Below are positions 46,440 to 55,569 of a stretch of DNA of 64,000 nt, in pieces; positions within the stretch are counted from its first letter, which is position 1; the number at the start of each line of letters is the position of its first letter. The stretch is taken from contig NZ_FPAB01000003.1 of assembly GCF_900116145.1 (NCBI RefSeq), positions 265,822 through 329,821 on the forward strand, in the 5' to 3' direction. The notes below the pieces were generated by a model. That model did not search any database, was not told where the DNA came from, and saw only the letters and a list, made by a program, of their open reading frames with translations. Position numbers and translations under genes: made by a program. Source of the DNA: Streptomyces harbinensis (GTDB lineage: Bacteria; Actinomycetota; Actinomycetes; Streptomycetales; Streptomycetaceae).

Positions 46440-47948
46440 CTAGTAGGCGCCCCGGCCGTCGGCGACGGCGCGGAACGTGCGGGCCAGGACATGGAGATCG
46501 CCGGTGAGCGACCAGTTGTCGGCGTAGGACAGATCCAGCGCCAGCCCCTCGTCCCAGGACAGTTCGGAGCGCCCGCCCACCTGCCACGGCCCGGTGATGC
46601 CCGGCCGCACCGACAGCCGGCGCAGCGCGGCCGAGCCGTATCGCGCCACCTCCTCCGGCAGCGGTGGGCGCGGGCCCACCAGGGACATCCGGCCGGCGAG
46701 CACATTGAGCAGCTGCGGCAGTTCGTCGAGCGAGCTGCGCCGCAGAAAGCGGCCGACCCGGGTGACGCGCGGGTCGCGGCGCATCTTGAACAGCGGGCCG
46801 CCCAGGTGGTCGTTGGCGCTCTCCAGGGCGGGCCGCAGCCGTTCGGCGTCGGTGACCATGGTGCGGAACTTCCACATGGTGAACGGCTCGCCGCCGAGCC
46901 CGATCCGGGTCTGCCGGTACAGGGCGGGACCGCGCGAGTCCAGCCGTACCGCGAGGGCGAGGGCCGCCAGCAGCGGGGCGAGGAGCAGCAGGCCGAGCGC
47001 CGCGCCGGTGCGGTCGAGGGCGGCCTTGAGGAGGGGCTGCGGGCCGTGGCGCAGCGGCGGGGCGATGTGCAGCAGGCCGAGCCCGGCGGTGGCCTGGACG
47101 CGGATCCGGCCGGGGGCGACCTCGCTGAGCCCGGAGGCGACGGCGAAGGCGAGTCCGGCGTCCTGCACCGCCCAGCTGAGCCGGCGCAGCCGCTCGCCGG
47201 TGAGCAGGGTGCCGGGGGCGACCAGGACGAGATCGGCTTCCAGGTGGTGGGCGGCGGCGAGCACGGTGGAGCCGTCCGGGCCTTCGGGCAGCACCTCGGA
47301 GAGGGCCAGGGTGAGGGTGGGTTCGTCGGCGCTGAGCCGGCCGGTCTCGGGGGCGCCGCAGGTGAGCCGGCCGTCGCCGACCGGGACGCTGCCGATGACG
47401 ACGTAGGCGTGGTCGGTGCGGGCGGCGAGCTGGGCGGTGACGGCGTCCACCGGGCCCACTTCGCCGACCACCAGGACCCGGCACAGCGCTTCGGCGCGGC
47501 GCCGGCGGCGGGTGAGATGGCGGTGGGTGAGGGCGGCGGTGAGCGCGCTGAGCAGCGGGGCGGGGGCGAGGGCCACGGCGGCGGTGAGCAGGCTGGAGGC
47601 TTCCCCGGTGAGGACCCGCAGGACGCAGAGCAGCCCGATGAGGAGCAGCGCGTCGTGGAGGGTGGCGAGCAGCCCGCCGGTCTCACCGAGGCCGCGTAAC
47701 GCGTAGCGGTGGTGGGCCGCCCGGACGCCGGTCCAGGCGAGGGTGGCGGTGACGGCGACGGCGAGGGCGTGCGGTTCGCCGGTGAGGGTGTAGGCGGCGA
47801 GGACGGGCGCGAAGACACCGAGGGCGTCGGTGGCCAGGGCGGCGGGGGCGTACCAGCCGGGCTTGTCGCGGCGCCGCACCGGGCGGGGGCCGCTCGCGGC
47901 GGACGGTCTTCGGACGGCTCCGGAGCGTGAGGTACCCAGTGGACGCAT
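46440..47948 (-). CDS. Priming polyprenyl-phosphate sugar-1-phosphate transferase (WbaP/WcaJ-like)
   Basis: 502 residues: membrane helices in the first half, a nucleotide-binding-like middle region, and the C-terminal bacterial sugar-transferase domain (KAALDRTGAALGLLLLAPLLAALALAVRLDSRGPALYRQTRIGLGGEPFTMWKFRTM, then RRDPRVTRVGRFLRRSSLDELPQLLNVLAGRMSLVGPRPPLPEEV). It starts glycan assembly by loading the first sugar phosphate onto undecaprenyl phosphate at the membrane. A 250-bp upstream gap with CGG-rich repeats holds its promoter region. It is the committed step for the Wzx/Wzy locus. Confidence 0.9.
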   Translation of the reverse strand: MRPLGTSRSGAVRRPSAASGPRPVRRRDKPGWYAPAALATDALGVFAPVLAAYTLTGEPHALAVAVTATLAWTGVRAAHHRYALRGLGETGGLLATLHDALLLIGLLCVLRVLTGEASSLLTAAVALAPAPLLSALTAALTHRHLTRRRRRAEALCRVLVVGEVGPVDAVTAQLAARTDHAYVVIGSVPVGDGRLTCGAPETGRLSADEPTLTLALSEVLPEGPDGSTVLAAAHHLEADLVLVAPGTLLTGERLRRLSWAVQDAGLAFAVASGLSEVAPGRIRVQATAGLGLLHIAPPLRHGPQPLLKAALDRTGAALGLLLLAPLLAALALAVRLDSRGPALYRQTRIGLGGEPFTMWKFRTMVTDAERLRPALESANDHLGGPLFKMRRDPRVTRVGRFLRRSSLDELPQLLNVLAGRMSLVGPRPPLPEEVARYGSAALRRLSVRPGITGPWQVGGRSELSWDEGLALDLSYADNWSLTGDLHVLARTFRAVADGRGAY

Positions 47949-48200
47949 GGACCCCCCAGGGATACGCGGTGGTGGACGCGGTGCGACGGTACGGCGGCGG
48001 GACGGTACGGCGGTACGGCGGCGGTGCGGGGGAGCGGAAGTGCCGGGAGCGGCCCGGCGGTTGTGCGGGTGCGGTGAAACGGCCGTGAAGGAGGCGCGTC
48101 CTCATCTCCCCGTGAGGCGCGCCTGTGCAGCAGCAGAGAGCTTAGGGGAAACCACCATCGTTTGGCGGTTGTTGGTCGAATCTTTCCTGATGTGCCGTCT

Positions 48201-49055
48201 TCAGCGCCGGGATTCGGCCCCTCTGCGGGGGATCACCAGCCGCACATCCGTGTGGGGGTGCGGCAGCACGTCGACGGGGTACTGATAGACGGAAGAGAGC
48301 ATCTCACTTGTGAAGACCTCGGCCGGCGGGCCCTCGGCGGCGATCCGCCCGCCGTGCAGGACGGCGGCCCGGTCCGCGTACGCGGCGGCCAGCCCGAGGT
48401 CGTGCAGCACCACGACCACCCCCTGCCCGGCCGCCGCCCGCTCCCGGCACACCCGCAGCACCAGTTCCTGGTGGCGCAGGTCCAGCGCGGCGGTGGGCTC
48501 GTCGAGCAGCAGCAGCGGGGCGCGCTGGGCGAGCACGCGGGCGAGTGCGACGCGCGCCCGCTCACCGCCGGAGAGCGCGGAGAACGGCCGGGCGGCGAAC
48601 GCCGTCACCTCGGTCGCCGCCATGGCCTCCGCGACGGCCCGCTCGTCGTCGTCCGCCTGCGGCGTCCCGGCCCACGGGGCGCGCCCCATCGCCACCACCT
48701 CGGCGACGGTGAACGGGAACGACAACTGCGCGGACTGCGGCAGCACGGCCCGGCGCAGGGCGAGTTCGCGGGCGTCCCAGCCAGTGGCGGGCCGGCCCGC
48801 GATCACCAGGTCACCGGCCTCGGCCCGCAGATCGGCGGCGAGCGCGGCCAGCAGGGTGGACTTCCCGGCCCCGTTCGGGCCGACCAGCGCCACCACCTCG
48901 CCGGCGGCGACGGAAAGATCGACGCCGTCGAGCACGGCGCGCCCGCCGAGCCGTACGGTCAGCCCGCGGGCGTGCGCCAGCGGCTGCCCCGGCGCGGGCG
49001 GCGCCGGGACGCGCGGGGCGCGGACGGTCAGTCGGGGCAGCAACCGGCGGATCAT
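48201..49055 (-). CDS. hmuV: Haem ABC transporter ATPase
   Basis: 284 residues. Walker A GPNGAGKST (59-67), signature LSGGERARVALARVL, Walker B LLLLDEPTAALDLRHQE, and the switch His in VVLHDLGLA. The C-terminal YPVDVLPHPHTDVRLVIPRR is characteristic of HmuV. It drives haem import with HmuU (overlapping by ATGA) and HmuT. Last gene of the operon; ATG 49055. Confidence 0.92.
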   Translation of the reverse strand: MIRRLLPRLTVRAPRVPAPPAPGQPLAHARGLTVRLGGRAVLDGVDLSVAAGEVVALVGPNGAGKSTLLAALAADLRAEAGDLVIAGRPATGWDARELALRRAVLPQSAQLSFPFTVAEVVAMGRAPWAGTPQADDDERAVAEAMAATEVTAFAARPFSALSGGERARVALARVLAQRAPLLLLDEPTAALDLRHQELVLRVCRERAAAGQGVVVVLHDLGLAAAYADRAAVLHGGRIAAEGPPAEVFTSEMLSSVYQYPVDVLPHPHTDVRLVIPRRGAESRR

Positions 49056-50200
49056 GCCCAGCCTCCTTGCCGGCGGCGGGTCCTGCGCAGCAGCCAGAAG
49101 AAGAACGGGCTGCCGATCAGGGCGGTCAGGACGCCGAGCGGCAGCTCGGCGGGGGCGACGAGGGTGCGGGCGCCGAGGTCGGCGGCCAGCAGCACGAGGG
49201 CGCCGCCCAGGGCGCTGCCCGGGATGAGGAACCGGTGCCCCGGGCCCGCCGCCATCCGCAGCAGATGCGGTACCAGCAGGCCGACGAAGGTGATCACCCC
49301 GGCCACGGCGACGGCCGCGGCGGTCAGCAGCGCGACCACCAGGATGAGGGTGACGCGCAGCCGTTCGACGTCCACGCCCAGATGGCGGGCGGGCCGCTCG
49401 CCGAGCGAGAGCAGGTCGAGCCGGCGGGCGTACAGCGGGGCGATGAGCAGCCCGGCGAGCGCGCAGGGCAGCACCGCGAGGACCTTGGGCCAGGTGGCCT
49501 GGGCGAGCGAGCCGAGCTGCCAGAAGGTGATCTGGCTGACCTGGGCGTTGTCGGCGAAGAAGGTGAACAGGCCGACGAGCGCGCCCGCGAAGGCGTTGAC
49601 GGCGATGCCGGTGAGGATGAGGGTGACGACCTCGGTCCGGCCGGCGGAGCGCGACATCACGTACACCAGCAGAACGGTGGCCAGGCCGGAGACGAACGCG
49701 GCGGCGGTGACCGTCCAGTTGCCGAGGAAGGTCCAGCCGAACGCGATGGTGGCCACCGCCCCGACGGCGGCGCCCAGGGAGATGCCGATGACGCCGGGTT
49801 CGGCGAGCGGGTTGCCGAACACGCCCTGCATCAGGGCCCCGGCGCAGCCGAGCGACGCCCCGACCAGCAGGGCGAGGACGACGCGCGGCAGCCGGACGTC
49901 CCACAGCACGCTCTCGCTGGTGCGGTCCATGGCCTGGCCGCCGAGCCCGGCGCGGTGCGCGACGGAGGAGAGGATGTCGGGCAGCGCGATGGTGTAGGCG
50001 CCGGTTCCGGTGGCGATGAGCGCGACCAGGACGAGGGCGGCGGCGAGGGCCGCGGTCAGCAGCGCGACCCGGCCGCGCCGGGCGGCCGGCGGGGGAGCGG
50101 GCGCGCCGGCGGGCGGCGCCTCGGGCGCGGCTGCGGGCGCGGGGACGGGGGCGTTGGCCGGGGCACGGGTGGCCACCGGGGCGGGTTCGCGCTCGCTCAT
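49052..50200 (-). CDS. hmuU: Haem ABC transporter permease (FecCD family)
   Basis: 382 residues with about ten membrane helices and the family sequences LPRVVLALLVGASLGCAGALMQGVFGNPLAEPGVIGISLGAA and GVITFVGLLVPHLLRM. A 40-residue Ala/Pro-rich N-terminal tail precedes the first helix. It overlaps hmuT (ATGA at 50197-50200) and hmuV, so the three are a translationally coupled operon. Confidence 0.92.
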   Translation of the reverse strand: MSEREPAPVATRAPANAPVPAPAAAPEAPPAGAPAPPPAARRGRVALLTAALAAALVLVALIATGTGAYTIALPDILSSVAHRAGLGGQAMDRTSESVLWDVRLPRVVLALLVGASLGCAGALMQGVFGNPLAEPGVIGISLGAAVGAVATIAFGWTFLGNWTVTAAAFVSGLATVLLVYVMSRSAGRTEVVTLILTGIAVNAFAGALVGLFTFFADNAQVSQITFWQLGSLAQATWPKVLAVLPCALAGLLIAPLYARRLDLLSLGERPARHLGVDVERLRVTLILVVALLTAAAVAVAGVITFVGLLVPHLLRMAAGPGHRFLIPGSALGGALVLLAADLGARTLVAPAELPLGVLTALIGSPFFFWLLRRTRRRQGGWA

Positions 50201-51225
50201 GCGTCCTCGCCGCCGGCGTGGAGCTGGGCGGTCAGGTCGGCGAGCACCTCGTCCGTCCGGGGCCCGTAGTTGAGCAGCACGCCGTCGCCGATGTCGGCCA
50301 CCCGGCGGTGCTGTCCGGCCGGGGTCTGGCCGATGCCGGGGATCTCCAGCAGGCCGTCGATGCCGCCGACCGAGTCGAGTCCCTTGGTCATCACCAGGAT
50401 CACATCGGGGGCGGCGGAGACCAGGGCCTCGCTGGTGATGGGGGTGAAGTCCTTGTCCAGACCGGATTCCTTGCCCGCGTCGATGCCGCCGGCCGCCTCG
50501 ATCAGCGAGGAGGCGCCGGACTCGGCGCCGCCGATGAGGTAGACGGAGGCGGTGCCGCGCAGATAGAGGAAGGCCACCCGCGGGGGGTCGCCGTGCGCGG
50601 GGATGGCGGCCTGGACGGCGGCGATCCGCTGCCCGGTGCGCTCGTTCAGCCGCTCGCCGGCCTCCGGGACGCCGAGCGCGCCGGCCACGGCCGTGATGCG
50701 GGTGGCCACGTCGTCGAGTTCCTTGGCGGCGTCGAAGACGACGACCGGGACGCCGGCGCCCCGGATCTGGTCGATGGCCTCGGCCGGTCCCGTGGTGGAT
50801 TCGACCAGCACCACATCGGGGTGGAGGGAGAGCACGCTCTCGGCCGAGACCTCGTGGCCCCGGGTCACGACCGGTACCCCGTCCGCCTCTTCGAAGGTGG
50901 CGGTCACATCGCGGCCCACCACCCGGTCGCCGAGCCGCAGGGTGTAGACGATCTCGGCGATCGATCCGGAGAGCGGGATGATCCGCTCGGCGCTCTCCAC
51001 GGTGATCTCCGCGCCGTCCGCCGACGCGACGGTGACCGGGAGCGCGGGGGAGGGCGCCGGCCCGTCCAGCGGTTCGAGCCGGTCGGCGGCGGCGTCGGCC
51101 GTGGCCGTACCGCTCTTCTGCTCCGTCCCGTCGCCGCCGCCCGTGCCGGTCGCGCAGCCGGTGAGCAGCAGGGCGAGCAGCAGCAGTCCGGCGAAGGGGC
51201 CGCGCAGTGGGTGCCGTTGTGTCAC
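50197..51225 (-). CDS. hmuT: Haem-binding lipoprotein
   Basis: 342 residues. Lipoprotein signal ends in LLTGC with Cys24. The periplasmic-binding fold (class III, TroA-like) shows RIIPLSGSIAEIVYTLRLGDRVVGRDVTATF near 84-114 and the family features HPDVVLVESTTGP and DKDFTPITSEALVSAAPDVILVMTKGLDSVGGIDGLL. It receives haem from the HtaA proteins and passes it to HmuUV. Divergent from htaA with the iron box between them, so transcription is likely blocked by the DtxR/DmdR regulator when iron is plentiful. Confidence 0.92.
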   Translation of the reverse strand: MTQRHPLRGPFAGLLLLALLLTGCATGTGGGDGTEQKSGTATADAAADRLEPLDGPAPSPALPVTVASADGAEITVESAERIIPLSGSIAEIVYTLRLGDRVVGRDVTATFEEADGVPVVTRGHEVSAESVLSLHPDVVLVESTTGPAEAIDQIRGAGVPVVVFDAAKELDDVATRITAVAGALGVPEAGERLNERTGQRIAAVQAAIPAHGDPPRVAFLYLRGTASVYLIGGAESGASSLIEAAGGIDAGKESGLDKDFTPITSEALVSAAPDVILVMTKGLDSVGGIDGLLEIPGIGQTPAGQHRRVADIGDGVLLNYGPRTDEVLADLTAQLHAGGEDA

Positions 51226-51274
51226 GGGGAATCCGCCTTTCGGGCCCGGGGTTTCCGATCCGGTCGCATGTAGC

Positions 51275-51293
51275 TTAGGTTAGCCTAACCTCA
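51275..51293. promoter_or_regulatory. DtxR/DmdR1 iron box between hmuTUV and htaA genes
   Basis: TTAGGTTAGCCTAACCTCA matches the 19-bp iron-box consensus TTAGGTTAGSCTAACCTAA at all but one position. It lies between divergent hmuT (start 51225) and htaA (start 51330), so one site can control both operons. Confidence 0.9.
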
Positions 51294-51329
51294 GTCCTTG
51301 ACCCCGGGTCTGCTGGAAGGAACCCTTCG

Positions 51330-52814
51330 ATGCTGCCCAGATACCGGCGAGCCCGCGCCTGCGCGCTGCTCACCCTGCTGTCCGCGCTGCTGGCGGTGCT
51401 CGCGCTGCCCGCCACGGCCCAGGCCGCCGAACGCACCGTCTCCGGCGGCCGGCTGGACTGGGGCATCCGCTCCTCCTTCCTCACCTACATCACCGGGCCC
51501 ATCGCCCAGGGCAGTTGGTCCCTCAGCGGCGGGGCGTCCACGGTCGGAACCAGCCAGTTCCGGTTCCACACCGCCACCGGAAGCTACGACCCGGACACCG
51601 GCACCGTCACCGCCGGCTACTCCGGCGGCGTCCGCTTCGTCGGCCACCAACAGGCCGACGGCTCCTACGAACTGGACCTCACCGTCGCCAACCCCACCCT
51701 CAGCGTCTCCGGCGGCTCCGGCACCCTGTACGCGGATGTGCGCAGCAAGGCGCGCGGCAGCGGCGAGATCACCGACCGCGCCCAGGTGGCGCTCGCCACC
51801 CTCGACCTCACCGGGGTGGACCTGCGCGGCGGCACCCAGCTGTCCGTCTCCGGCATCCCGGCCACCCTCACCGGTGACGGAGCGACCGCCTTCGCCGGCT
51901 ACTACGCGGCAGGCGACCCGCTGGACCCGGTGACCTTCACCGCCGACACCGTGGACACCGGTGCCCCCTCCGGCGACCCCGGCGCGGACCCCGCACCCGA
52001 CCCGGCGGACGAGCCGGCCGAGGACGACGCCAAGGACGCGGACGAGCCGGACGACGCCGGGAGCGCCACCCGGGAGATCACCGACGCGGCCGTCGACTGG
52101 GGCGTACGCCGGACCTTCCGCGAGTACGTCACCGGCGACATCGCCGCCGGACAGTGGCAGCTCACCGAAGGAGCCGAGGACGGCGGCGCGCTGTTCCGCT
52201 TCCCGGCGGGCGAGGGCACCGTGGACCCCGGAGCCGGCACGGCCGAGGCCGCCTTCGCCGGAACGCTCCACTTCACCGGCAACGACCTCGACCTCGCGCT
52301 CAGCGGCGTCACCGTCACCGTCGCCGACGGCACCGGCACCCTGGCCGCCGACATCACCACCGCAGACGGCACCGAGACCGCACATCCCCTGGTCACCTTC
52401 GCCGCCGGCGACGGCGCGCTGACCCCCGAGGACGGCCTCATCCTCATCGAGGAGGCCCCCGCCACCCTCACCGACGAGGGCGCCGCCGCCTTCGGCCTCT
52501 ACCAGCCCGGTACCGCGATGGACCCGGTCACCCTCGCCCTCGCCGTCACCGAGGACGCCGAACTGCCCGCCCTGCCCGACATCGGCAGCGAACCCGCCGA
52601 CACCGGAACCCCCGGCCCCGAAACCGGCCCCGCACCCGGCGAGGACAGCGCACCGGCCGCCTCGTCCTCGTCCGCCACGACCCCACTGATCGCGGGAGGC
52701 ATCGGCGTGCTCGTCGCACTGGCCGCCCTCACCGCGTACCTCGTGCGCCGCCGCGCCTCGCGGCGGACCACGGAGAACCCTTCCGGAACCACCGAGGAGT
52801 CAACGCGATCATGA
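51330..52814 (+). CDS. htaA: Haem-binding HtaA protein, two domains, membrane-anchored
   Basis: 494 residues. Signal peptide to about residue 33. HtaA domain 1 covers about 36-210 with the haem-site Tyr53 (in LTYITGPIA) and His106 (in VRFVGHQQ). Domain 2 covers about 248-415 with Tyr266 (REYVTGDIA), but the His position reads Asn (FTGND, residue 318). A Pro/Ala/Asp linker separates the domains. The C-terminus has a membrane helix (about 453-476) followed by RRRASRR, with no sortase motif. It captures haem at the cell surface for HmuTUV. The iron box is 37 bp upstream. Its stop overlaps the second HtaA gene (ATGA). Confidence 0.92.
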   Translation: MLPRYRRARACALLTLLSALLAVLALPATAQAAERTVSGGRLDWGIRSSFLTYITGPIAQGSWSLSGGASTVGTSQFRFHTATGSYDPDTGTVTAGYSGGVRFVGHQQADGSYELDLTVANPTLSVSGGSGTLYADVRSKARGSGEITDRAQVALATLDLTGVDLRGGTQLSVSGIPATLTGDGATAFAGYYAAGDPLDPVTFTADTVDTGAPSGDPGADPAPDPADEPAEDDAKDADEPDDAGSATREITDAAVDWGVRRTFREYVTGDIAAGQWQLTEGAEDGGALFRFPAGEGTVDPGAGTAEAAFAGTLHFTGNDLDLALSGVTVTVADGTGTLAADITTADGTETAHPLVTFAAGDGALTPEDGLILIEEAPATLTDEGAAAFGLYQPGTAMDPVTLALAVTEDAELPALPDIGSEPADTGTPGPETGPAPGEDSAPAASSSSATTPLIAGGIGVLVALAALTAYLVRRRASRRTTENPSGTTEESTRS

Positions 52815-54412
52815 CGACCGCAACCCGAGCACGCGCCGTACGGCGCGGCGGCATGCTGCTGGCCGCGGCGACCGCCACCGTGCTGTGCACCACCGGCTTC
52901 GCCGCCCCGGCGTTCGCCGACGAGCGCCCCGGCGCGACCGCCTTCGACCTGGTCGACGGCACCCTGGACTGGGGCGTCAAAAACTCCTTCAACCGCTACA
53001 TCTCCGGCCCGATAGCCGGCGGCACCATCACCACCGACGACGGCGCCGAACAGCACGGTGACGCCTTCCGCTTCACCAACGGCACCGGCAGCTACGACCT
53101 CACCACCCACGGGGTGGACACCGCCTTCGACGGCAGCGTCCACTACACCGGGCACCACGGCGAACTGGACCTGAAATTCTCCGGGCTGCGGGTCGTCACC
53201 GAGGGCACCGGCGGCACCATCGTCGCGGACGTCACCATCGCCGGTGAGCTGACCGAGGACGTCGAGGTCGCCACCCTGGACCTCTCCGGCGTCCAGCCGG
53301 GATCCGGCGAGGGCGGGGCGATGGTCTTCGCGGACATCCCGGCCACCCTCACCGAGGACGGCGCGCAGGCGTTCGCGTACCACGGCACGCCGATGTACCC
53401 CGAGGGCACCGCGCTCGACCCGGCCACCCTCACCGTCACCCCGAAGCCGGCCGGGAACCCGGGCGAGCCGGAGAACCCCGAGAACCCCGAGAACCCGGAG
53501 AACCCGGAGAACCCGGAGAACCCGGAAAACCCCGAGACCCCGGAAACCCCCGGCAAGCCCGAGACCCCCGGCAAGCCCGGCCCCGATGACGAGGACCCGG
53601 GCACCCAGAACCCGGGCGAGGAGGAAGAGGACCCGATCCTCGCCGGCGTCATCCACGACGGCACCCTGGACTGGGGCGTCAAGGAGTCCTTCCGCACCTA
53701 CATCAACGGGCCCATCGCGCACGGCACCGTCGAACTGGCCGACGGCGCCACCGAGAACGGCGCCGGCTACCGCTTCGCCGACGCCGAGGGCGAGTTCGAC
53801 ACCACCGAGGAGACCCTGGGCGCCGCCTTCGACGGCAGCGTCCGCTTCCTCGGCCACGCCGACGCCACCGGCGACTACGTCCTGGACGTCAAGTTCTCCG
53901 ACTTCGCGGTCGAGATCGACGGCACCCGGGGCGAACTGATCGCCGACGTCAGCGCCAAGGACTCGCAGACCGGCGAGATCAACACCTTCGACGCCATCAC
54001 CGTCGCCTCCCTCGACATCCCCGCCGGCGCGCTCACCGCCGACGAGGACGTCATCGTCCTCAGCGATCTCCCCGCCACGCTGACGGCCGAGGGCGCCGAG
54101 GTGTTCGCCTACAACGGCTCCCCGATGTACCAGGCCGGTACCGCCCTCGACGACGTGACCGTCGCCGTGGCCCTCAGCGAGGGCGCCAAGCTGCCCCCGG
54201 TGAACAACCCCGACCAGCGGGATACCCGGATCACCACCCCGGTCGGCACCACCCCCACGGGCGGCGCCTCCGGCGGTGCCCTCGGTGGCGTACTGGCCAG
54301 CACCGGCAGCGGCATCCCGCTCGCCGAACTGGCCGGCGGCGCCGCCGCCCTGAGCGCGGCCGGAGTGGTGGCCTTCGCCGCCGCCCGTCGCCGCACGCTG
54401 TCGCTGGGCTGA
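52811..54412 (+). CDS. Haem-binding HtaA protein, two domains, sortase-E type anchor
   Basis: 533 residues. Signal peptide about 1-37. Domain 1 has Tyr63 (RYISGPIA) and His115 (YTGHHGEL); domain 2 has Tyr297 (TYINGPIA) and His349 (FLGHADATG). An ENP repeat (seven copies, residues 221-241) and TPGKP linker join them. The tail LASTGSGIPLAELAGGAAALSAAGVVAFAAARRR carries LASTG at 495-499, a hydrophobic helix and a basic end: a class E sortase (LAxTG) cell-wall anchor. Probably a wall-attached haem receiver working with the membrane-bound HtaA and HmuT. ATG 52811 overlaps the upstream stop. Confidence 0.9.
   Translation: MTTATRARAVRRGGMLLAAATATVLCTTGFAAPAFADERPGATAFDLVDGTLDWGVKNSFNRYISGPIAGGTITTDDGAEQHGDAFRFTNGTGSYDLTTHGVDTAFDGSVHYTGHHGELDLKFSGLRVVTEGTGGTIVADVTIAGELTEDVEVATLDLSGVQPGSGEGGAMVFADIPATLTEDGAQAFAYHGTPMYPEGTALDPATLTVTPKPAGNPGEPENPENPENPENPENPENPENPETPETPGKPETPGKPGPDDEDPGTQNPGEEEEDPILAGVIHDGTLDWGVKESFRTYINGPIAHGTVELADGATENGAGYRFADAEGEFDTTEETLGAAFDGSVRFLGHADATGDYVLDVKFSDFAVEIDGTRGELIADVSAKDSQTGEINTFDAITVASLDIPAGALTADEDVIVLSDLPATLTAEGAEVFAYNGSPMYQAGTALDDVTVAVALSEGAKLPPVNNPDQRDTRITTPVGTTPTGGASGGALGGVLASTGSGIPLAELAGGAAALSAAGVVAFAAARRRTLSLG
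53471..53532 (+). repeat. 9-bp tandem repeat encoding Glu-Asn-Pro linker
   Basis: About seven in-frame copies of GAGAACCCS encode the ENP repeats between the two HtaA domains of the second haem protein. A change in copy number would alter linker length only. Confidence 0.85.
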
Positions 54413-54436
54413 CGGTCCAGCCCACGGCAGCCGCGT

Positions 54437-54469
54437 GTGCCCGCCGGTCAACGCCCGGCCGGCGGGCAC
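54437..54469. terminator. Hairpin between htaA operon and aldo/keto reductase
   Basis: GTGCCCGCCGG (54437-54447) pairs with CCGGCGGGCAC (54459-54469), an 11-bp perfect stem with an 11-base loop between convergent stops. Confidence 0.7.
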
Positions 54470-54502
54470 GCGCCACGCACCGGCCGTCATGGCCCCGGCC
54501 GG

Positions 54503-55510
54503 TCAGCGGCGGCCGAGCAGCATCTCGATGTCACTCAGCTGCTCGGCCGTCAGCGGCCCGTGCTCCATCGCCGCCGCGTTCTCCTCGGCCTGCGCCACGG
54601 TACGGATGCCCGGGATCGGCACCGTCACCGGGCTGCGCGCCCACAGCCAGGCCAGCGCGCCCTGCGCCGGGGTACGGCCCCCGCCGGTGAGTACGTCCCG
54701 CACCGCCTCGAACCGCTCCCGCCACCGCGGCTCCAGCCGCCCGTCGCGGAAGTAGCGCAGCCAGCCCGGCGGTTCGGCCCGGATGTCGCCCGGCGCCAGG
54801 CTCGCCCCCCGGCCCGGGGCGCTGTCGTACTTCCCGGTCAGCACCCCCATCGCCAGCGGCCCCCGGTTGATCGCGGCCAGCCCCTCCGCCTCGCACAGCG
54901 CCAGCAGCTCCGGCGCGTCCTCCAGCACATTGCAGTTCAGCTGCACACTCGCGCAGTGCGGCCCGGCCGCGAACACCTTCGCCCGGTCCGGCAGATCGGT
55001 GGACCAGCCGTACGCCCGGATCAGCCCCTCCGCCACCAGCTCCTCGCACACCGCGCGCAGCTCCTCGGCCACCCCGTGCGGAGCGTCGCCGATGTGCAGC
55101 TGGTACAGATCCAGATGATCGGTGTCCAGCCGGCGCAGCGTCGCGGTGAGCGCCCGCCGCACATAGCCGGGGCTCAGCTCGGGCTCCGGCAGCATGGTGC
55201 GAGTGGCCGGGTCGAAGGCGTTCCCCCACTTGGAGGCGATCACCGCCTCCTCCCGGCGGCCCTTCAGCGCCCGGCCCAGCACCTCCTCGCTGCGCCCGGT
55301 GCCGTAGCAGTCGGCGGTGTCGAAGAACACGACCCCCAGGTCCAGCGCGCGGCGCACCGCCCGCACCGACTCCCGGTCGTCCACCTCGCCCCAGCCCAGC
55401 GGCTTGCCCGCGCTGTCCTGCCAGGGGCCGCCGATCGCCCAGCAGCCGAACCCGAGTGCGCTGACCGTGATGCCCGAACGCCCCAGCGTCCGGGAAAAGT
55501 GCGTCGTCAT
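54503..55510 (-). CDS. Aldo/keto reductase
   Basis: 335 residues, (beta/alpha)8 fold of the YajO/Tas-like AKR class: FDTADCYGTGRSEEVLG (Asp and Tyr of the tetrad), VIASKWG (Lys), LYQLHIGD (His), and TVPIPGIRTVAQAEEN for NADPH binding. It reduces aldehydes or ketones of unknown identity. Downstream of the GH13 gene on the same strand, 59 bp away. Confidence 0.88.
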   Translation of the reverse strand: MTTHFSRTLGRSGITVSALGFGCWAIGGPWQDSAGKPLGWGEVDDRESVRAVRRALDLGVVFFDTADCYGTGRSEEVLGRALKGRREEAVIASKWGNAFDPATRTMLPEPELSPGYVRRALTATLRRLDTDHLDLYQLHIGDAPHGVAEELRAVCEELVAEGLIRAYGWSTDLPDRAKVFAAGPHCASVQLNCNVLEDAPELLALCEAEGLAAINRGPLAMGVLTGKYDSAPGRGASLAPGDIRAEPPGWLRYFRDGRLEPRWRERFEAVRDVLTGGGRTPAQGALAWLWARSPVTVPIPGIRTVAQAEENAAAMEHGPLTAEQLSDIEMLLGRR

Positions 55511-55569
55511 GCCCGGGAGTGTGCCTCCTGGAGCGGGCTCCAGCGCAAGCGGTGACCCGGCGGCCGGGC

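Noticed and set aside
48140..48180. Terminator after hmuV near 48.15 kb
   Set aside because: The ACCACC...GGTTGTTGGT pairing is too imperfect and the order of genes (priming transferase promoter and hmuV end) makes its role unclear.
53471..53532. CRISPR-like array
   Set aside because: The repeats are contiguous 9-bp units in frame inside a coding sequence, with no spacers.
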